From assembly GCF_000308635.1 (NCBI RefSeq), contig NZ_BAGD01000028.1, forward strand, positions 1 through 64,000: 64,000 nucleotides of DNA. Direction: 5' to 3'. The notes below the pieces were generated by a model. The model was given only the letters and a program-made list of their open reading frames with translations. It was not told where the DNA came from and did not search any database. Source of the stretch: Nocardia otitidiscaviarum NBRC 14405. GTDB taxonomy: Bacteria; Actinomycetota; Actinomycetes; Mycobacteriales; Mycobacteriaceae. Numbering within the stretch: the stretch's first letter is position 1; every line of letters starts with the position of its first letter. Shown here one piece after another: positions 1 to 9,425 of the stretch. The position numbers were made by a program, and so were the translations under genes.

Positions 1-13
1 GGAAGGTGAACGG

Positions 14-916
14 ATGAGTACCGTACTGCTCGACAAGCCGGTCAAGGCCCCGACCTTCCGCGAGACCAGCCTGGGCCGCCGGGTGCGCAACAACATCGCC
101 ACCGGTGTGGTGTGGGCCTGCTTCGTGATCGCCCTCATCCCGCTGGGCTGGGTGCTTTTCATGGTGGTCAGCAAGGGCTTCGAGGCGATCGTCTCGCCGA
201 CCTGGTGGACGAATTCGCAGAAGGGCGTGCTGCCGGATCAGACCGCGGGCGGCGTGTACCACGCCATCTACGGCACCATCGTGCAGTCCGCGGTGGCCGC
301 GGTCATCGCGGTGCCGCTGGGCATCATGGCCGCCATCTTCCTCGTCGAGTACGGCCGCGGCTGGCTGGCGAAGACCACCACCTTCATGGTCGACATCCTC
401 GCCGGTGTGCCGTCCATCGTGGCCGCGCTGTTCATCTTCGCGCTGTGGATCGCCACGCTGGGCTTCCCGCAGAGCGCGCTGGCGGTATCGCTGGCGCTGG
501 TGCTGCTCATGCTGCCGGTGGTGGTGCGCTCCACGGAGGAGATGCTCAAGCTCGTCCCCGACGAGCTGCGCGAGGCGTCCTACGCGCTGGGCGTGCCGAA
601 GTGGAAGACCATCGTGCGGATCGTGGTGCCGACGGCGCTGCCCGGCATGATCAGCGGCATCCTGCTGTCGCTGGCCCGCGTCATGGGCGAGACGGCCCCG
701 GTGCTGGTGCTGGTCGGCTACAGCAAGTCGATCAACTCGAACATCTTCGACGGCAATATGGCGTCGCTGCCGCTGCTGATCTACCAGGAGCTGGCCAATC
801 CCGAACCCGCGGGCCGACTGCGGGTGTGGGGTGCGGCGCTGACGCTGATCCTGATGATCGCCCTGCTGTACCTTGCCGCCGCGGCGGTCAACAAGTTCCT
901 GACGCGGAACCGATAG
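14..916 (+). CDS. pstA: Phosphate ABC transporter permease PstA
   Basis: Inner-membrane permease of the high-affinity PstSCAB phosphate importer, 300 residues, the usual family length. Six hydrophobic segments are visible between about residues 35 and 295. The BPD-transporter EAA loop, which contacts the ATPase, reads DELREASYALGVPKWKT near residue 185 and is followed by ARVMGETAP, typical of PstA. The ATG at 14 follows a GGAAGG Shine-Dalgarno. A TGA at 7-9 may be the end of an upstream pstC outside the window, but its frame cannot be checked. pstB follows after 21 bp, so the two form an operon. Expression is presumably phosphate-controlled, but the promoter lies outside the window. Confidence 0.95.
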   Translation: MSTVLLDKPVKAPTFRETSLGRRVRNNIATGVVWACFVIALIPLGWVLFMVVSKGFEAIVSPTWWTNSQKGVLPDQTAGGVYHAIYGTIVQSAVAAVIAVPLGIMAAIFLVEYGRGWLAKTTTFMVDILAGVPSIVAALFIFALWIATLGFPQSALAVSLALVLLMLPVVVRSTEEMLKLVPDELREASYALGVPKWKTIVRIVVPTALPGMISGILLSLARVMGETAPVLVLVGYSKSINSNIFDGNMASLPLLIYQELANPEPAGRLRVWGAALTLILMIALLYLAAAAVNKFLTRNR

Positions 917-937
917 AGCGGAACGGATAAAGACGAG

Positions 938-1714
938 ATGGCCAAGCGGATCGACGTCAAAGATCTGAATATCTACTACAGCGCCTTCCACGCCGTGAAG
1001 GACGTTTCGCTCACCGTGCTGCCGCGCAGCGTGACCGCCTTCATCGGTCCGTCCGGCTGCGGCAAGTCCACAGTGCTGCGTTCGCTCAACCGCATGCACG
1101 AGGTGACCCCGGGTGCGCGCGTCGAGGGCGCGGTGCTGCTCGACGGCGAGGACATCTACGGGGCGGCCATCGACCCGGTGGGTGTGCGCCGCACCATCGG
1201 CATGGTGTTCCAGCGTCCGAACCCGTTCCCCACCATGTCGATTCGCGACAATGTGGTGGCCGGACTCAAGTTGCAGGGTGTGCGCAACAAGAAGGAGCTC
1301 GACGAGGTCGCCGAGCGCTCGCTGCGCGGTGCGAACCTCTGGACCGAGGTCAAGGACCGCCTCGACAAGCCCGGTGGCGGTCTCTCCGGTGGTCAGCAGC
1401 AGCGTCTGTGCATCGCCCGCGCCATCGCGGTCTCGCCCGACGTGCTGCTCATGGACGAGCCGTGTTCGGCCCTGGACCCCATCTCCACGCTCGCGATCGA
1501 GGATCTCATCGCGGAGCTGAAGAAGGAGTTCACCATCGTCATCGTCACCCACAACATGCAGCAGGCCGCGCGGGTGAGTGACCAGACGGCGTTCTTCAAC
1601 CTGGAGGCGCAGGGCAAGCCCGGCAAGCTGGTCGAGATCGACGAGACGGAGAAGATCTTCTCCAACCCGTCGCAGAAGGCCACCGAGGACTACATCTCCG
1701 GCCGCTTCGGCTAG
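938..1714 (+). CDS. pstB: Phosphate ABC transporter ATP-binding protein PstB
   Basis: Cytoplasmic ATPase driving phosphate import through PstA/PstC, 258 residues. Walker A is GPSGCGKST at residues 37-45, the ABC signature is LSGGQQQR near 152, Walker B is [13 protein letters not shown], and the switch His lies in [19 protein letters not shown] after the Q-loop is characteristic of PstB. It lies 21 bp after pstA and is the last gene of the operon, with a strong hairpin directly after the stop. In M. tuberculosis the equivalent gene (phoT) is next to the phoU homologue phoY2. Here an exporter gene sits between them. Confidence 0.96.
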   Translation: MAKRIDVKDLNIYYSAFHAVKDVSLTVLPRSVTAFIGPSGCGKSTVLRSLNRMHEVTPGARVEGAVLLDGEDIYGAAIDPVGVRRTIGMVFQRPNPFPTMSIRDNVVAGLKLQGVRNKKELDEVAERSLRGANLWTEVKDRLDKPGGGLSGGQQQRLCIARAIAVSPDVLLMDEPCSALDPISTLAIEDLIAELKKEFTIVIVTHNMQQAARVSDQTAFFNLEAQGKPGKLVEIDETEKIFSNPSQKATEDYISGRFG

Positions 1715-1730
1715 GACGTGCGAATCTCAC

Positions 1731-1761
1731 GACCCCGGGTCCGATCGGACCCGGGGTCTTT
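1731..1761 (+). terminator. Terminator of the pst operon
   Basis: A perfect 10-bp stem (GACCCCGGGT at 1731-1740 pairs with ACCCGGGGTC at 1749-1758) with an 8-nt loop, followed by TTTCG. It starts 17 bp after the pstB stop codon. Confidence 0.8.
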
Positions 1762-1848
1762 CGTATCTCAGAGCTCTGCGGTGCCGAGTGTTAGCTGCGT
1801 CATATGGGCGGCCTCCCATTGTGTGCAACTGCCGGTAACAGTTAGTGT

Positions 1849-1880
1849 CCTAGGTAACTAAACCGATCGTTATACCTAGG
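1849..1880. promoter_or_regulatory. Inverted repeat before the DHA2 exporter (candidate operator)
   Basis: CCTAGGTA (1849-1856) and TACCTAGG (1873-1880) form perfect inverted arms around an AT-richer core centred on CGATCG. The right arm merges with the AGGAGG Shine-Dalgarno of the exporter. The position fits repressor binding over the promoter or ribosome-binding region. No regulator gene is adjacent, so the factor is unknown. Confidence 0.5.
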
Positions 1881-1889
1881 AGGCGGAGG

Positions 1890-3524
1890 ATGGCTATATC
1901 AGCGTCGATCCAGCAGTCCGAAGCACGGATCGTCTTGTCCGGGCGGGGCAGAGTGGCGGCCTTGATCGCCATCTGTCTCGCCGAACTGCTCGTGGTACTC
2001 GACAACACGCTCGTGAACGTGGCGCTGCCGTCGATGGCTGTGCAGTTGCAGGCCGATATGGCCGGGCTCCAGTGGATCGTGGACGCGTTCACCCTGGCGT
2101 TCTCCGGCCTCCTGCTCGCCATGGGGCATCTGGGCGACCGATACGGGCGCAAACGGTTCCTGGTGTGGGGTCTGGCCGGTGTGGCCGTCATGTCGGCGGC
2201 GGGTGCGCTGGCCTCGGGGCTGGGCCAGGTGATCGCGGCGCGCGCGGGCATGGGCATCTTCGCGGCCATGGTCTTCCCGGCGACCCTGGCGCTGCTCACC
2301 AATATCTTCACCACCGCGCGGGAACGCGCCGCCGCCATCGCCGTGTGGACCGCCATGGCGGGCATCGCGATCGCCATCGGCCCGACCGTCGGCGGCTGGC
2401 TGCTCGAGCACTTCAGCTGGCATTCGGTGTTCTGGATCAACGTACCGGTGGCCGTGATCGCCATCGTCGCGGTCTGGTTCACCACGCCGGAATCCCGTGC
2501 GTCGCATGTGGATCGCCTGGATCGCATCGGCATCGTGCTGTCGCTGGCGGGTGTCACGCTGCTGGTCTGGTCGATCATCGAAGCGCCCAAGCACGGCTGG
2601 CTGTCCGCGGAAAGCCTACTGGGATACGCGATCTCGGCGGCCGCGCTGGCCGCCTTCGTGGCCTGGGAGTTGCGGGTGCGGACCCCGGTGCTGAACATGC
2701 GGCTGTTCCGGATCCGCCGCTTCGCGGTGCCCGCGCTGGCGATCACGGTGTCCTACTTCTGCGCCTTCGGCTTCCTGTTCCTCATCACCCAGTACTTCCA
2801 GGGCGTCAAGGAGCTGTCCCCGCTCGAATTCGGCATCCACTCACTGCCTTTCGCGCTGGCGGTGGGTATCGGAGCCCCGGCCGCGACCCTGATCGCCCAG
2901 CGGGTCGGTGCGACCGCGGTCATCGTGACCGGTGTGCTCGTGCTGGCGGTCGCCATGTACATCGCTGGGCAGACCACGGTCGAAACCCCGTACCTGGGGC
3001 CGGTTCTGGTCTCCATGGTGCTCATGGGCATCGGCTTCGCGGTGGTGCAGGGTCCCGCCACCGAGTCCATCATGGGTTCGGTCCCGCTGGAGGAGGCCGG
3101 TGCCGGTTCGGCGGTCAACGACACCACCCGTGAGGTCGGCGGCGCGCTCGGGGTGGCACTGCTCGGCTCCATCATGAGCTCCATCTACGCCGACCGGGTG
3201 AGCGGACGCATTGCCGCGGTGCCGGAGGCCATCATGAACGCCCAGCAGAAGGAACTGGCCTCCAACACCCCGATCAGCGTGCTGGAGATCGTGAAGGCAC
3301 CGCTCAACCCGCTGCTGGAGCAGCCGCGCGCGGATCTGGTGCACGCCATGAAGGTCGCGGCGCTGGAGGGCTCGCACGCGGCCTCCATGGTCGCGGTGGG
3401 CACGCTGGTGGTGTGCGCCGTCATCGTGGCCCTCGCGCTGCCCTGGAAGCCGGAACGCAACCGGTCGCTGCTGCTCGGCTGGCGCGATGCCGATACCACC
3501 GACGATGAGCCGAAGACGGACTGA
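1890..3524 (+). CDS. MFS multidrug exporter, DHA2 (EmrB/QacA, 14-TM) family
   Basis: Predicted proton-driven drug or metabolite exporter in the inner membrane, 544 residues with about 14 hydrophobic segments. The family motif LDNTLVNVALPS is in TM1 and the loop motif GHLGDRYGRKR lies between TM2 and TM3. GPTVGGWLLEHFSWHSVFWINVP near residue 165 is the DHA2 signature region. The ATG at 1890 follows a near-perfect AGGAGGCGGAGG. The gene is monocistronic between the pst terminator and a shared terminator with phoU. It interrupts the pstB/phoU order known from mycobacteria and looks like an insertion. The substrate cannot be inferred. Confidence 0.88.
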   Translation: MAISASIQQSEARIVLSGRGRVAALIAICLAELLVVLDNTLVNVALPSMAVQLQADMAGLQWIVDAFTLAFSGLLLAMGHLGDRYGRKRFLVWGLAGVAVMSAAGALASGLGQVIAARAGMGIFAAMVFPATLALLTNIFTTARERAAAIAVWTAMAGIAIAIGPTVGGWLLEHFSWHSVFWINVPVAVIAIVAVWFTTPESRASHVDRLDRIGIVLSLAGVTLLVWSIIEAPKHGWLSAESLLGYAISAAALAAFVAWELRVRTPVLNMRLFRIRRFAVPALAITVSYFCAFGFLFLITQYFQGVKELSPLEFGIHSLPFALAVGIGAPAATLIAQRVGATAVIVTGVLVLAVAMYIAGQTTVETPYLGPVLVSMVLMGIGFAVVQGPATESIMGSVPLEEAGAGSAVNDTTREVGGALGVALLGSIMSSIYADRVSGRIAAVPEAIMNAQQKELASNTPISVLEIVKAPLNPLLEQPRADLVHAMKVAALEGSHAASMVAVGTLVVCAVIVALALPWKPERNRSLLLGWRDADTTDDEPKTD

Positions 3525-3575
3525 AGTCCGCCGGGCGGAGGTGTTGCCGCACCGAAATCCTCAGCCCTGAAACGC

Positions 3576-3607
3576 ATTCGGCCGCCCGGAGTACCGGGCG
3601 GCCGAAT
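3576..3607. terminator. Bidirectional terminator between exporter and phoU
   Basis: A perfect 14-bp stem (ATTCGGCCGCCCGG at 3576-3589, pairing with 3594-3607) with an AGTA loop, between two convergent genes. There is no long T-run on either side. Confidence 0.7.
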
Positions 3608-3626
3608 CGCGCGTCATATCGGACGG

Positions 3627-4298
3627 TCAGAGAGATTCCTTCTCCTGATCCGGATCGGGCGGCAACACGCCGGTCACCAGGAACACCACGCGACGGCCGA
3701 TCTCCACGGCGTGATCGGCGAAGCGCTCGTAGTAGCGGCCCAGCAGCGCCACGTCGACGGCGGCGGCCACACCGTGCTCCCAGTCGCGGTCCATGATGAG
3801 CGTGAACAGATGCTTGTGCAGATCGTCCATCGCCTCGTCGTCGTCATTGAGCTTGGCGGCGCGCTCGGGATCGCGGGTCTCCAGCACGTCCTTGGCCGCC
3901 GCGCCCATCTTGACCGCGATGCGTCCCATTTCCGCGAAGTAGGAATTGACCGCCTCGGGCACCGTGTGGTTCGGGAACCGACGCCGCGTCATCTTGGCGA
4001 CGTGCAGGGCGAGCACGCCCATGCGGTTCACGTCGGAGACGATCTGGATGGCGCTCACCACCTGGCGCAGGTCGCCGGCCACCGGCGCCTGGAGGGCGAG
4101 CAGCGCGAATGCCTTCTCCTCGGCCAGCGTGATCATCTCGGCGATCCGGTCGTATTCGGTGATCACCTGCTCGGCCATTTCGAGGTCGGCGTCGAGCAGC
4201 GACTTGGTCGCCCGCTCCATCGCGTCGCCCGCGAGGCCGGCCATGCCGCCGAGCAGGTCGGCGAGCTCGGCCATTTGTTCGTTGTAGATGACACGCAT
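3627..4298 (-). CDS. phoU: Phosphate signalling regulator PhoU
   Basis: Cytoplasmic regulator coupling Pst transport to the phosphate-sensing two-component system and to persistence physiology, 223 residues as usual. The two three-helix PhoU repeats are visible. The metal-site acidic clusters appear as [27 protein letters not shown] in the first half and [16 protein letters not shown] in the second. The ATG at 4298 has no clear Shine-Dalgarno. A TAGTGT box lies 7 nt upstream, so a leaderless transcript is possible. It is the homologue of mycobacterial PhoY2 and keeps the same neighbours (LCP, dus, desA). Confidence 0.93.
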   Translation of the reverse strand: MRVIYNEQMAELADLLGGMAGLAGDAMERATKSLLDADLEMAEQVITEYDRIAEMITLAEEKAFALLALQAPVAGDLRQVVSAIQIVSDVNRMGVLALHVAKMTRRRFPNHTVPEAVNSYFAEMGRIAVKMGAAAKDVLETRDPERAAKLNDDDEAMDDLHKHLFTLIMDRDWEHGVAAAVDVALLGRYYERFADHAVEIGRRVVFLVTGVLPPDPDQEKESL

Positions 4299-4399
4299 GA
4301 GTCAAGACACTAGTAGCCATCGCTGACCAAGTCACCAACGGTCGGTGAATCATCGGTGCCGGGTCGGCATGTCGTCCGTCACCGCTGGCGGCGTGGCCG

Positions 4400-6904
4400 C
4401 TACTTGCAGGTGTCGTCGGCCGCGTTCACATGCTCCAGATCGGACGGCAGTGTGATCGGCGTCTCCTCGGCGGTGGAGGCCGGCGCGTCGGGCAGCGTCT
4501 GACCGAAGGTGGTCGGCGTCTTCACGGTGCCGGTGAAATCGGAGCCGAGCACCACCTCCACGATGCTGCCGAGCCCGGTGGTGGACTCCAGGGACGCACC
4601 CGGGATCGCGCTGGCCACGGTGGCGGCCGCGGCCTCCTGGTCGCTGCCGGAGTAGCGGACCTTGGTGGTGGCGGACGAGCCCTCGGCGTAGTTGCCGGTG
4701 CTGTAGATCTGGAAGCCCTGGTTGGCGAGTTTGGTGGCGGTGGTCGAGGCGATGCCCGAGATTCCGGAGCCGTTGGACACCTGGAGCGACACCATGCTCG
4801 GATCGACCGCCGTCAGCTTCGGCTTGGTCGGCGGGGCCTGCGTGGTGCTGGTCTCCTCTGGTTCGGGCTTCTTCTCCCCGGGCAGCGGCTGGTCGTCGAT
4901 GATGGCCTGGAAGATGGCCTTGATATCGGATTCGCGTGGAATCTCGTTGCCGTACGACGTGGTGCCCGCGGTGGGGATGGTGAGGAAGGTGATCGCGCCG
5001 GCGTCCACCTTCTGCAGCGACCGGCCCAGCGTGAGCAGGTCCTTGGTGTTCACGTTGTCCATGAACGAGTGCTGTGCGAAGCCGTTGATGAAGCCGTTGA
5101 GCTTGCCCAGGTCGAACAGCACCTTGCTGGACAGCGCCCCGCGCAGCAGCGAGGCCAGGAATCGCTGCTGCCGGTTGATGCGGTCGTAGTCGCTGCGCTC
5201 CTCGCCGTAGACGTGCCGGGCGCGCACGTAGTCGAGTGCGGTCGCGCCGTTGACGATCTGCTTGCCCGGTTCGGTGAGGATGGTGCCGAGGGTGTCGTCG
5301 ATCAGCGGTTTGGTGGTGCACACCTCGACGCCGCCGATGGTGTCGACCATGGCCTCGAAGCCCGCGAAGTCGATGCCGACGAAGTGGTTGATCTTGAGGC
5401 CGGTCATCTTCTGGATGACCTTGGTCAGGCATTTGGGCCCGCCGAGCGCGTAGGTGGCGTTGAGTTTGTCCCCGATGGCCGAGGGGAAGCTCTCCGAACT
5501 GTACTTCGCCGCTTCGTTGTCCCAGCCCTCGCACACCGGCCGGGTGACATCCAGGTCGCGCGGGAAGGACACGGCCACAACGCGATCCCGCTTGGCCGGA
5601 ATATTGACCAGCATGACGGTGTCGGCGCGCGCGCCCTCGGCATCCTCGGTGGTGCCCGCACCGAGTTCGGAGTTCACGCCCGCGCGGGTGTCGGTGCCGA
5701 CGATGAGGAAGGTCTCGTCGCCGAACTGCGCATTGGCGTCGATGATGTCGGCGGAGTTCTCGTCGAGCGCCGAAACCTGGTTGAAGCCATTGTCCTTGGC
5801 CTTCAGATAGCTCCATCCGCCACCGGTGACGAGCAGTGCGATGACCGCGACGACGGCGGCGGTGCTGCGGCCGGCCAGCCGCAACCGCTTGCTGCGGCGC
5901 TGCCGATTCCCGGCCAGGCGGGACAGCGGCTTGGCGCCGACCGCCGTGGGCAGTGCGGTGGTGGGGTAGTCGGCCGGTGAGGCGACGCCCCGAATGGGCC
6001 GCGGCTCTTCCGGTTCCGGTGCCGGACCCGTCACGGGCGGCAGTTCCTCGGTGACCGGATCGGCGGCGGCGGCCCGAACCGGCCCCGCCGCAGCGGCATT
6101 CGCGGCCCCCTTGCCCTTACCCCACGGCGCGCGCCGCACCGGAGCGGAGTCCGCGGGGACTTGCCGGGCCATGGCGCCGGATTCGCTCGGGGGCGGTCGG
6201 CGGATGGCGCCGGAGTCGGCGGGGGACTGCCGGGCCGCACCGGATTCGCCTGGGGGCGGGCGACGTACGGCACCCGAGTCCGCGGGCCCCTGTCGGCCGA
6301 TCGCACCGGATTCGCCCGGGGCCGGGCGGCGGATGGCGCCGGATTCGCCCGGGGCGGGCCGTCGGGTTGGTGTCGAGTCCACCGGAGCGGGCCGCCGGGT
6401 GGGTGTGGAGTCCACCGGAGCCGGACGTCGGGTCGGAGCCGAATCCATCGGGGCGGGACGGCGTATCGCTCCCGAGTCGCCCGGGGCGGGGCGGCGCACC
6501 GGGGCGGAGTCCGCGCCGCCGCCCAGGCCGTTCACCTCGGTCGGGACGGCGCGGCGCGCTCCGGTCTGATCGACCGCGCGCCGGGCGCCGTGGGCGTCGG
6601 CCCCGCGCGCTCCGTTGGCGCCGCGGGACGCAGTGGTGCCGCGAGATCCGTTGGTGGGCTCGGCGTCCCAGGCGTCGATCTCCGGTGTATCGGATTCGGC
6701 GCGGCGTCGGCGTCGGCCCTTGCGCTCGTTGTCGACCTTCTCCACGAGGTCCTGCACCGAGATGGGCGCGGATCCGTTGGTGGCGTCATCGGCGTGCCGA
6801 TTCCGGCGGCCGCGCGGCTGCTCCGCCTCGTCCGCGGGGTAGCGCTCCCACGGGGCGCGACCTCCGGGCCGTGGCGTACGCCCGTACCGATCGTCACCCA
6901 CCAA
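4400..6904 (-). CDS. LytR-CpsA-Psr (LCP) family ligase with long repetitive N-terminus and LytR_C domain
   Basis: Predicted membrane-anchored phosphotransferase that attaches arabinogalactan or related glycopolymers to peptidoglycan. The 834 residues comprise a cytoplasmic, Arg/Pro-rich tail (1-340), one transmembrane helix (about 343-363), an extracytoplasmic LCP domain (about 394-640, with FLIVGTDTR and the Arg/Asp motif FPRDLDV), an acidic Pro/Thr linker, and a LytR_C domain (about 695-790). Residues 132-258 are an 11-residue tandem repeat of the RRPAPxxSxxx type. The start is TTG at 6904 or GTG at 6901, both behind GTGAGG. It corresponds in position to M. tuberculosis Rv0822c. The repeat tail is probably disordered and may bind partners or be phosphorylated (inference). 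Confidence 0.88.
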   Translation of the reverse strand: MVGDDRYGRTPRPGGRAPWERYPADEAEQPRGRRNRHADDATNGSAPISVQDLVEKVDNERKGRRRRRAESDTPEIDAWDAEPTNGSRGTTASRGANGARGADAHGARRAVDQTGARRAVPTEVNGLGGGADSAPVRRPAPGDSGAIRRPAPMDSAPTRRPAPVDSTPTRRPAPVDSTPTRRPAPGESGAIRRPAPGESGAIGRQGPADSGAVRRPPPGESGAARQSPADSGAIRRPPPSESGAMARQVPADSAPVRRAPWGKGKGAANAAAAGPVRAAAADPVTEELPPVTGPAPEPEEPRPIRGVASPADYPTTALPTAVGAKPLSRLAGNRQRRSKRLRLAGRSTAAVVAVIALLVTGGGWSYLKAKDNGFNQVSALDENSADIIDANAQFGDETFLIVGTDTRAGVNSELGAGTTEDAEGARADTVMLVNIPAKRDRVVAVSFPRDLDVTRPVCEGWDNEAAKYSSESFPSAIGDKLNATYALGGPKCLTKVIQKMTGLKINHFVGIDFAGFEAMVDTIGGVEVCTTKPLIDDTLGTILTEPGKQIVNGATALDYVRARHVYGEERSDYDRINRQQRFLASLLRGALSSKVLFDLGKLNGFINGFAQHSFMDNVNTKDLLTLGRSLQKVDAGAITFLTIPTAGTTSYGNEIPRESDIKAIFQAIIDDQPLPGEKKPEPEETSTTQAPPTKPKLTAVDPSMVSLQVSNGSGISGIASTTATKLANQGFQIYSTGNYAEGSSATTKVRYSGSDQEAAAATVASAIPGASLESTTGLGSIVEVVLGSDFTGTVKTPTTFGQTLPDAPASTAEETPITLPSDLEHVNAADDTCK
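6131..6511 (-). repeat. 33-bp tandem repeat inside the LCP gene
   Basis: About eleven degenerate copies of a 33-bp unit encode RRPAPxxSxxx (for example RRPAPGDSGAI, RRPAPVDSTPT, RRPAPGESGAI). Some neighbouring copies are nearly identical at DNA level, such as the two VDSTPT copies, indicating recent expansion. The reading frame is kept throughout. Confidence 0.85.
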
Positions 6905-7010
6905 CGAACCTCACTTTGCTCTTCGATGCAGAGGCCATGATAACGATTTCGCCACAACGGACCAGTCGAACCAGAGAACCGCGCGGTCTCAGCCGCCGCC
7001 GGAGCCCACG

Positions 7011-8162
7011 TCAGCCGCCGCTGTGCATGACATCCGCCGCGGTCGGGACCGCGCAGTCGTCGGGATCGTCGAGCCAGCCGTGCGGCAGCGCCACCTTGCC
7101 CGGTGAGCCCTGTCTGCCGCGCGGGCCCTCCGCGTCCTTGGGGAACGGCGCGGTGGGATCGAGCTGTCCGATGAGGTCGGAGAGTTCGGCGAGGCTGCCG
7201 ACGGTGGCGAACCTGCGCCGCAGTTCGGAGCCGACCGGGAAGCCCATGAGGTACCAGGCCATGTGCTTGCGCAGGTCGCGCATGCCCTTGTCCTCGCCGT
7301 CGTGGTCGGCGAGCAGGGACGCGTGCCGGTACAGGATCTCGCCGACCTTGCCGAGATTCGGCGGGGTCGGGACGGGTTCGCCGCGCAGCGCGGCCTCGAG
7401 TTCGGCGAACAGCCAGGGCCGTCCGAGGCAGCCGCGGCCGACGACGACACCGTCGCAGCCCGTTTTCGCCATCATGGTCACCGCGTCGTCGGCGCTGAAG
7501 ATGTCGCCGTTGCCGAGTACCGGAATGGTGGTGACGGCCTCCTTGAGCCGCGCGATGGCGGTCCAGTCGGCCTCCCCGGAGTACCGCTGCGCCGCGGTGC
7601 GCGCGTGCAACGCGACCGCCGCCGCGCCTTCGGCCTCGGCGATGCGTCCGGTGTCGAGATAGGTGATGTGGTCGTCGTCGATGCCGATGCGGAATTTCAC
7701 CGTGATCGGCACTCCGGCCGGTGCGGCCGCCGCCACCATCTCCCGCACGATGGCCCGGAACAGCTCCCGCTTGTAGGGCAGCGCCGCGCCGCCGCCGAGG
7801 CGGGTCACCTTGGGTACCGGGCAGCCGAGATTGAGGTCGATGTGGTCGGCCCAGCCCTCGCCGACGACGATGCGCACGGCCTCGCCGAGGGTTTTCGGGT
7901 CGACGCCGTACAGCTGCATGGACCGCGGGCTCTCGTCGGGCCCGAACGACATCATGTGCAGTGTCTTCTCATTGCGCTCCACCACCGCGCGGGCGGTGAT
8001 CATCTCGCACACGTAGATGGAGGTGGCGCTGCCGAATTCGCGGCACAGGGTGCGGAAGGCGACGTTGGTGATTCCGGCCATCGGGGCGAGCACGACCGGC
8101 GGATCGACCGGGTAGGGGCCGATCCGCAGACTGCTCGCAGCGGTTTCCAGGGACGTCGTCAC
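7011..8162 (-). CDS. dus: tRNA-dihydrouridine synthase (DusB-like)
   Basis: FMN-dependent enzyme reducing uridine to dihydrouridine in tRNA D-loops, 383 residues. It has a TIM barrel with LAPMAGITNVAFRTLCREFG at the N-terminus, the catalytic-Cys motif LNLGCPVPKVTR, HARTAAQRYSGEADW, NGDIFSADDA and VVVGRGCLGRPWLF. The open frame extends upstream into desA, but homology begins at the GTG at 8162 (VTTSLETAASSLRIGPYPVDPP), which gives the family length. No clear Shine-Dalgarno precedes it. It is the homologue of M. tuberculosis Rv0823c and lies between the LCP gene and desA as there. Confidence 0.92.
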   Translation of the reverse strand: MTTSLETAASSLRIGPYPVDPPVVLAPMAGITNVAFRTLCREFGSATSIYVCEMITARAVVERNEKTLHMMSFGPDESPRSMQLYGVDPKTLGEAVRIVVGEGWADHIDLNLGCPVPKVTRLGGGAALPYKRELFRAIVREMVAAAAPAGVPITVKFRIGIDDDHITYLDTGRIAEAEGAAAVALHARTAAQRYSGEADWTAIARLKEAVTTIPVLGNGDIFSADDAVTMMAKTGCDGVVVGRGCLGRPWLFAELEAALRGEPVPTPPNLGKVGEILYRHASLLADHDGEDKGMRDLRKHMAWYLMGFPVGSELRRRFATVGSLAELSDLIGQLDPTAPFPKDAEGPRGRQGSPGKVALPHGWLDDPDDCAVPTAADVMHSGG

Positions 8163-8382
8163 GAGATCGATTGTCGCATCAGTCGGGTAGTGGTCTCGGC
8201 CACACACCCGCCGACCGGCTCGGCCGTGATCGTTTCGCCGCCGCTCGGCGACCGGCGGCGGGGCGTTCGCTCGGCCGTCACCGTGGGGCCGAGGCGGGTA
8301 CCAGGCAGTCGTCCCCGCGGGCGCGACGGATGCGGCCCGGTCGCACGGCGTGTGCGACCGGGCCGACGAGTCGAGGCACGGA

Positions 8383-9354
8383 TCAGCTGATCCCGGCTCC
8401 CGCGAGCGCCTTCTCGCGCTTGGCGGCCTCGCGGGCCAGCATGCGGTCGCGCTGCTCCTCGAACTTCTCCACGTCCTTGGACAGCTTCTCCAGGAACAGG
8501 CCCAGCCGTTCGCGGGTCTGCTCACCGCGCGCGGTGAAGTCGGTGCGCTCGAAGATCTTCCACTTCTTGAGCACCGGGTTGACCACCTCTTCGAGGTGCT
8601 GGCGCAGGTCGTAGATGCCGTGCTTGGCCATGAGCACGCCGTTGCGGCGGAAGTTGGGCATGCCCGCGCCCGGCATCTGGAAGTTCTCCAGGATCAGGGT
8701 GATGGCGTCGAGCGCCTGATCGGGCGACAGGTCCAGCGCCGCGCCGCACATGTTCCGGTAGAAGATCATGTGCAGGTTCTCGTCGGCCGCGATGCGCTGC
8801 AGCATGCGGTCGGCGATCGGGTCGTCGCACACCTTGCCGGTGTTGCGGTGGGAGACGCGGGTGGCCAGCTCCTGGAAGGTCACGTACGCGACCGAATGCA
8901 GGAATCCGGCGTCCTCCTCGGTGGGGGAGGCGAAGCCGTTGGTCATGTGGACCATGCGCGCTTCCTCGAGCGCCACCGGGTCCACGCCGCGGGTGACGAC
9001 CAGGTAGTCGCGCATGACGATGCCGTGCCGGTTCTCCTCGGCGGTCCAGCGACCGACCCAGGTGCCCCAGGCGCCGTCCTGGGAGAAGTTCTCGGCGATT
9101 TCGCGGTGATAGGAGGGCAGGTTGTCCTCGGTGAGGAGGTTGGTGATCATCGCCGCCTTGGCGACCTCGTTCAGCTTCGACTGTGACGGGTCCCAGTCCT
9201 CGCCGCCCATGGCGGCGAAGTTGCGGCCCTCGTCCCACGGCACGTAGTCGTGCGGATGCCAGTCCTTGGCCAGGGAGAGGTGGCGGTTGACGTTCTCCTC
9301 GGCAACCGGCTCCAACTCCATCAGCAACTCGAGTTGAGTCAGATCCCTTGCCAT
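8383..9354 (-). CDS. desA1: Acyl-[ACP] desaturase, DesA1 type
   Basis: Soluble di-iron desaturase introducing a double bond into long acyl-ACP chains for mycolic or unsaturated fatty acid synthesis, 323 residues. The ferritin-like iron ligands are visible: E76 and H83 (LLTEDNLPSYH), EENRH at 106-110, E162 (QELATRVSH) and DENLH at 191-195. The ATG at 9354 starts MARDLTQLELLMELEPVAEEN, matching the family N-terminus and preceded by an AAGGG element. Longer in-frame starts are unlikely because they would include the probable operator. In mycobacteria desA1 is essential and repressed by the TetR protein MadR. Confidence 0.93.
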   Translation of the reverse strand: MARDLTQLELLMELEPVAEENVNRHLSLAKDWHPHDYVPWDEGRNFAAMGGEDWDPSQSKLNEVAKAAMITNLLTEDNLPSYHREIAENFSQDGAWGTWVGRWTAEENRHGIVMRDYLVVTRGVDPVALEEARMVHMTNGFASPTEEDAGFLHSVAYVTFQELATRVSHRNTGKVCDDPIADRMLQRIAADENLHMIFYRNMCGAALDLSPDQALDAITLILENFQMPGAGMPNFRRNGVLMAKHGIYDLRQHLEEVVNPVLKKWKIFERTDFTARGEQTRERLGLFLEKLSKDVEKFEEQRDRMLAREAAKREKALAGAGIS

Positions 9355-9425
9355 GTATACGCCCTTCGTGTCGTGCGAACTTCCAGTGGTTCCCTCGCAG
9401 GCCATGCCGCCGCGGTCCCATACCT

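Noticed and set aside
8163..8525. N-terminal extension of the dihydrouridine synthase frame
   Set aside because: It would overlap the desA coding end, is Arg/Ser-rich and lacks family similarity; homology begins at the GTG at 8162.
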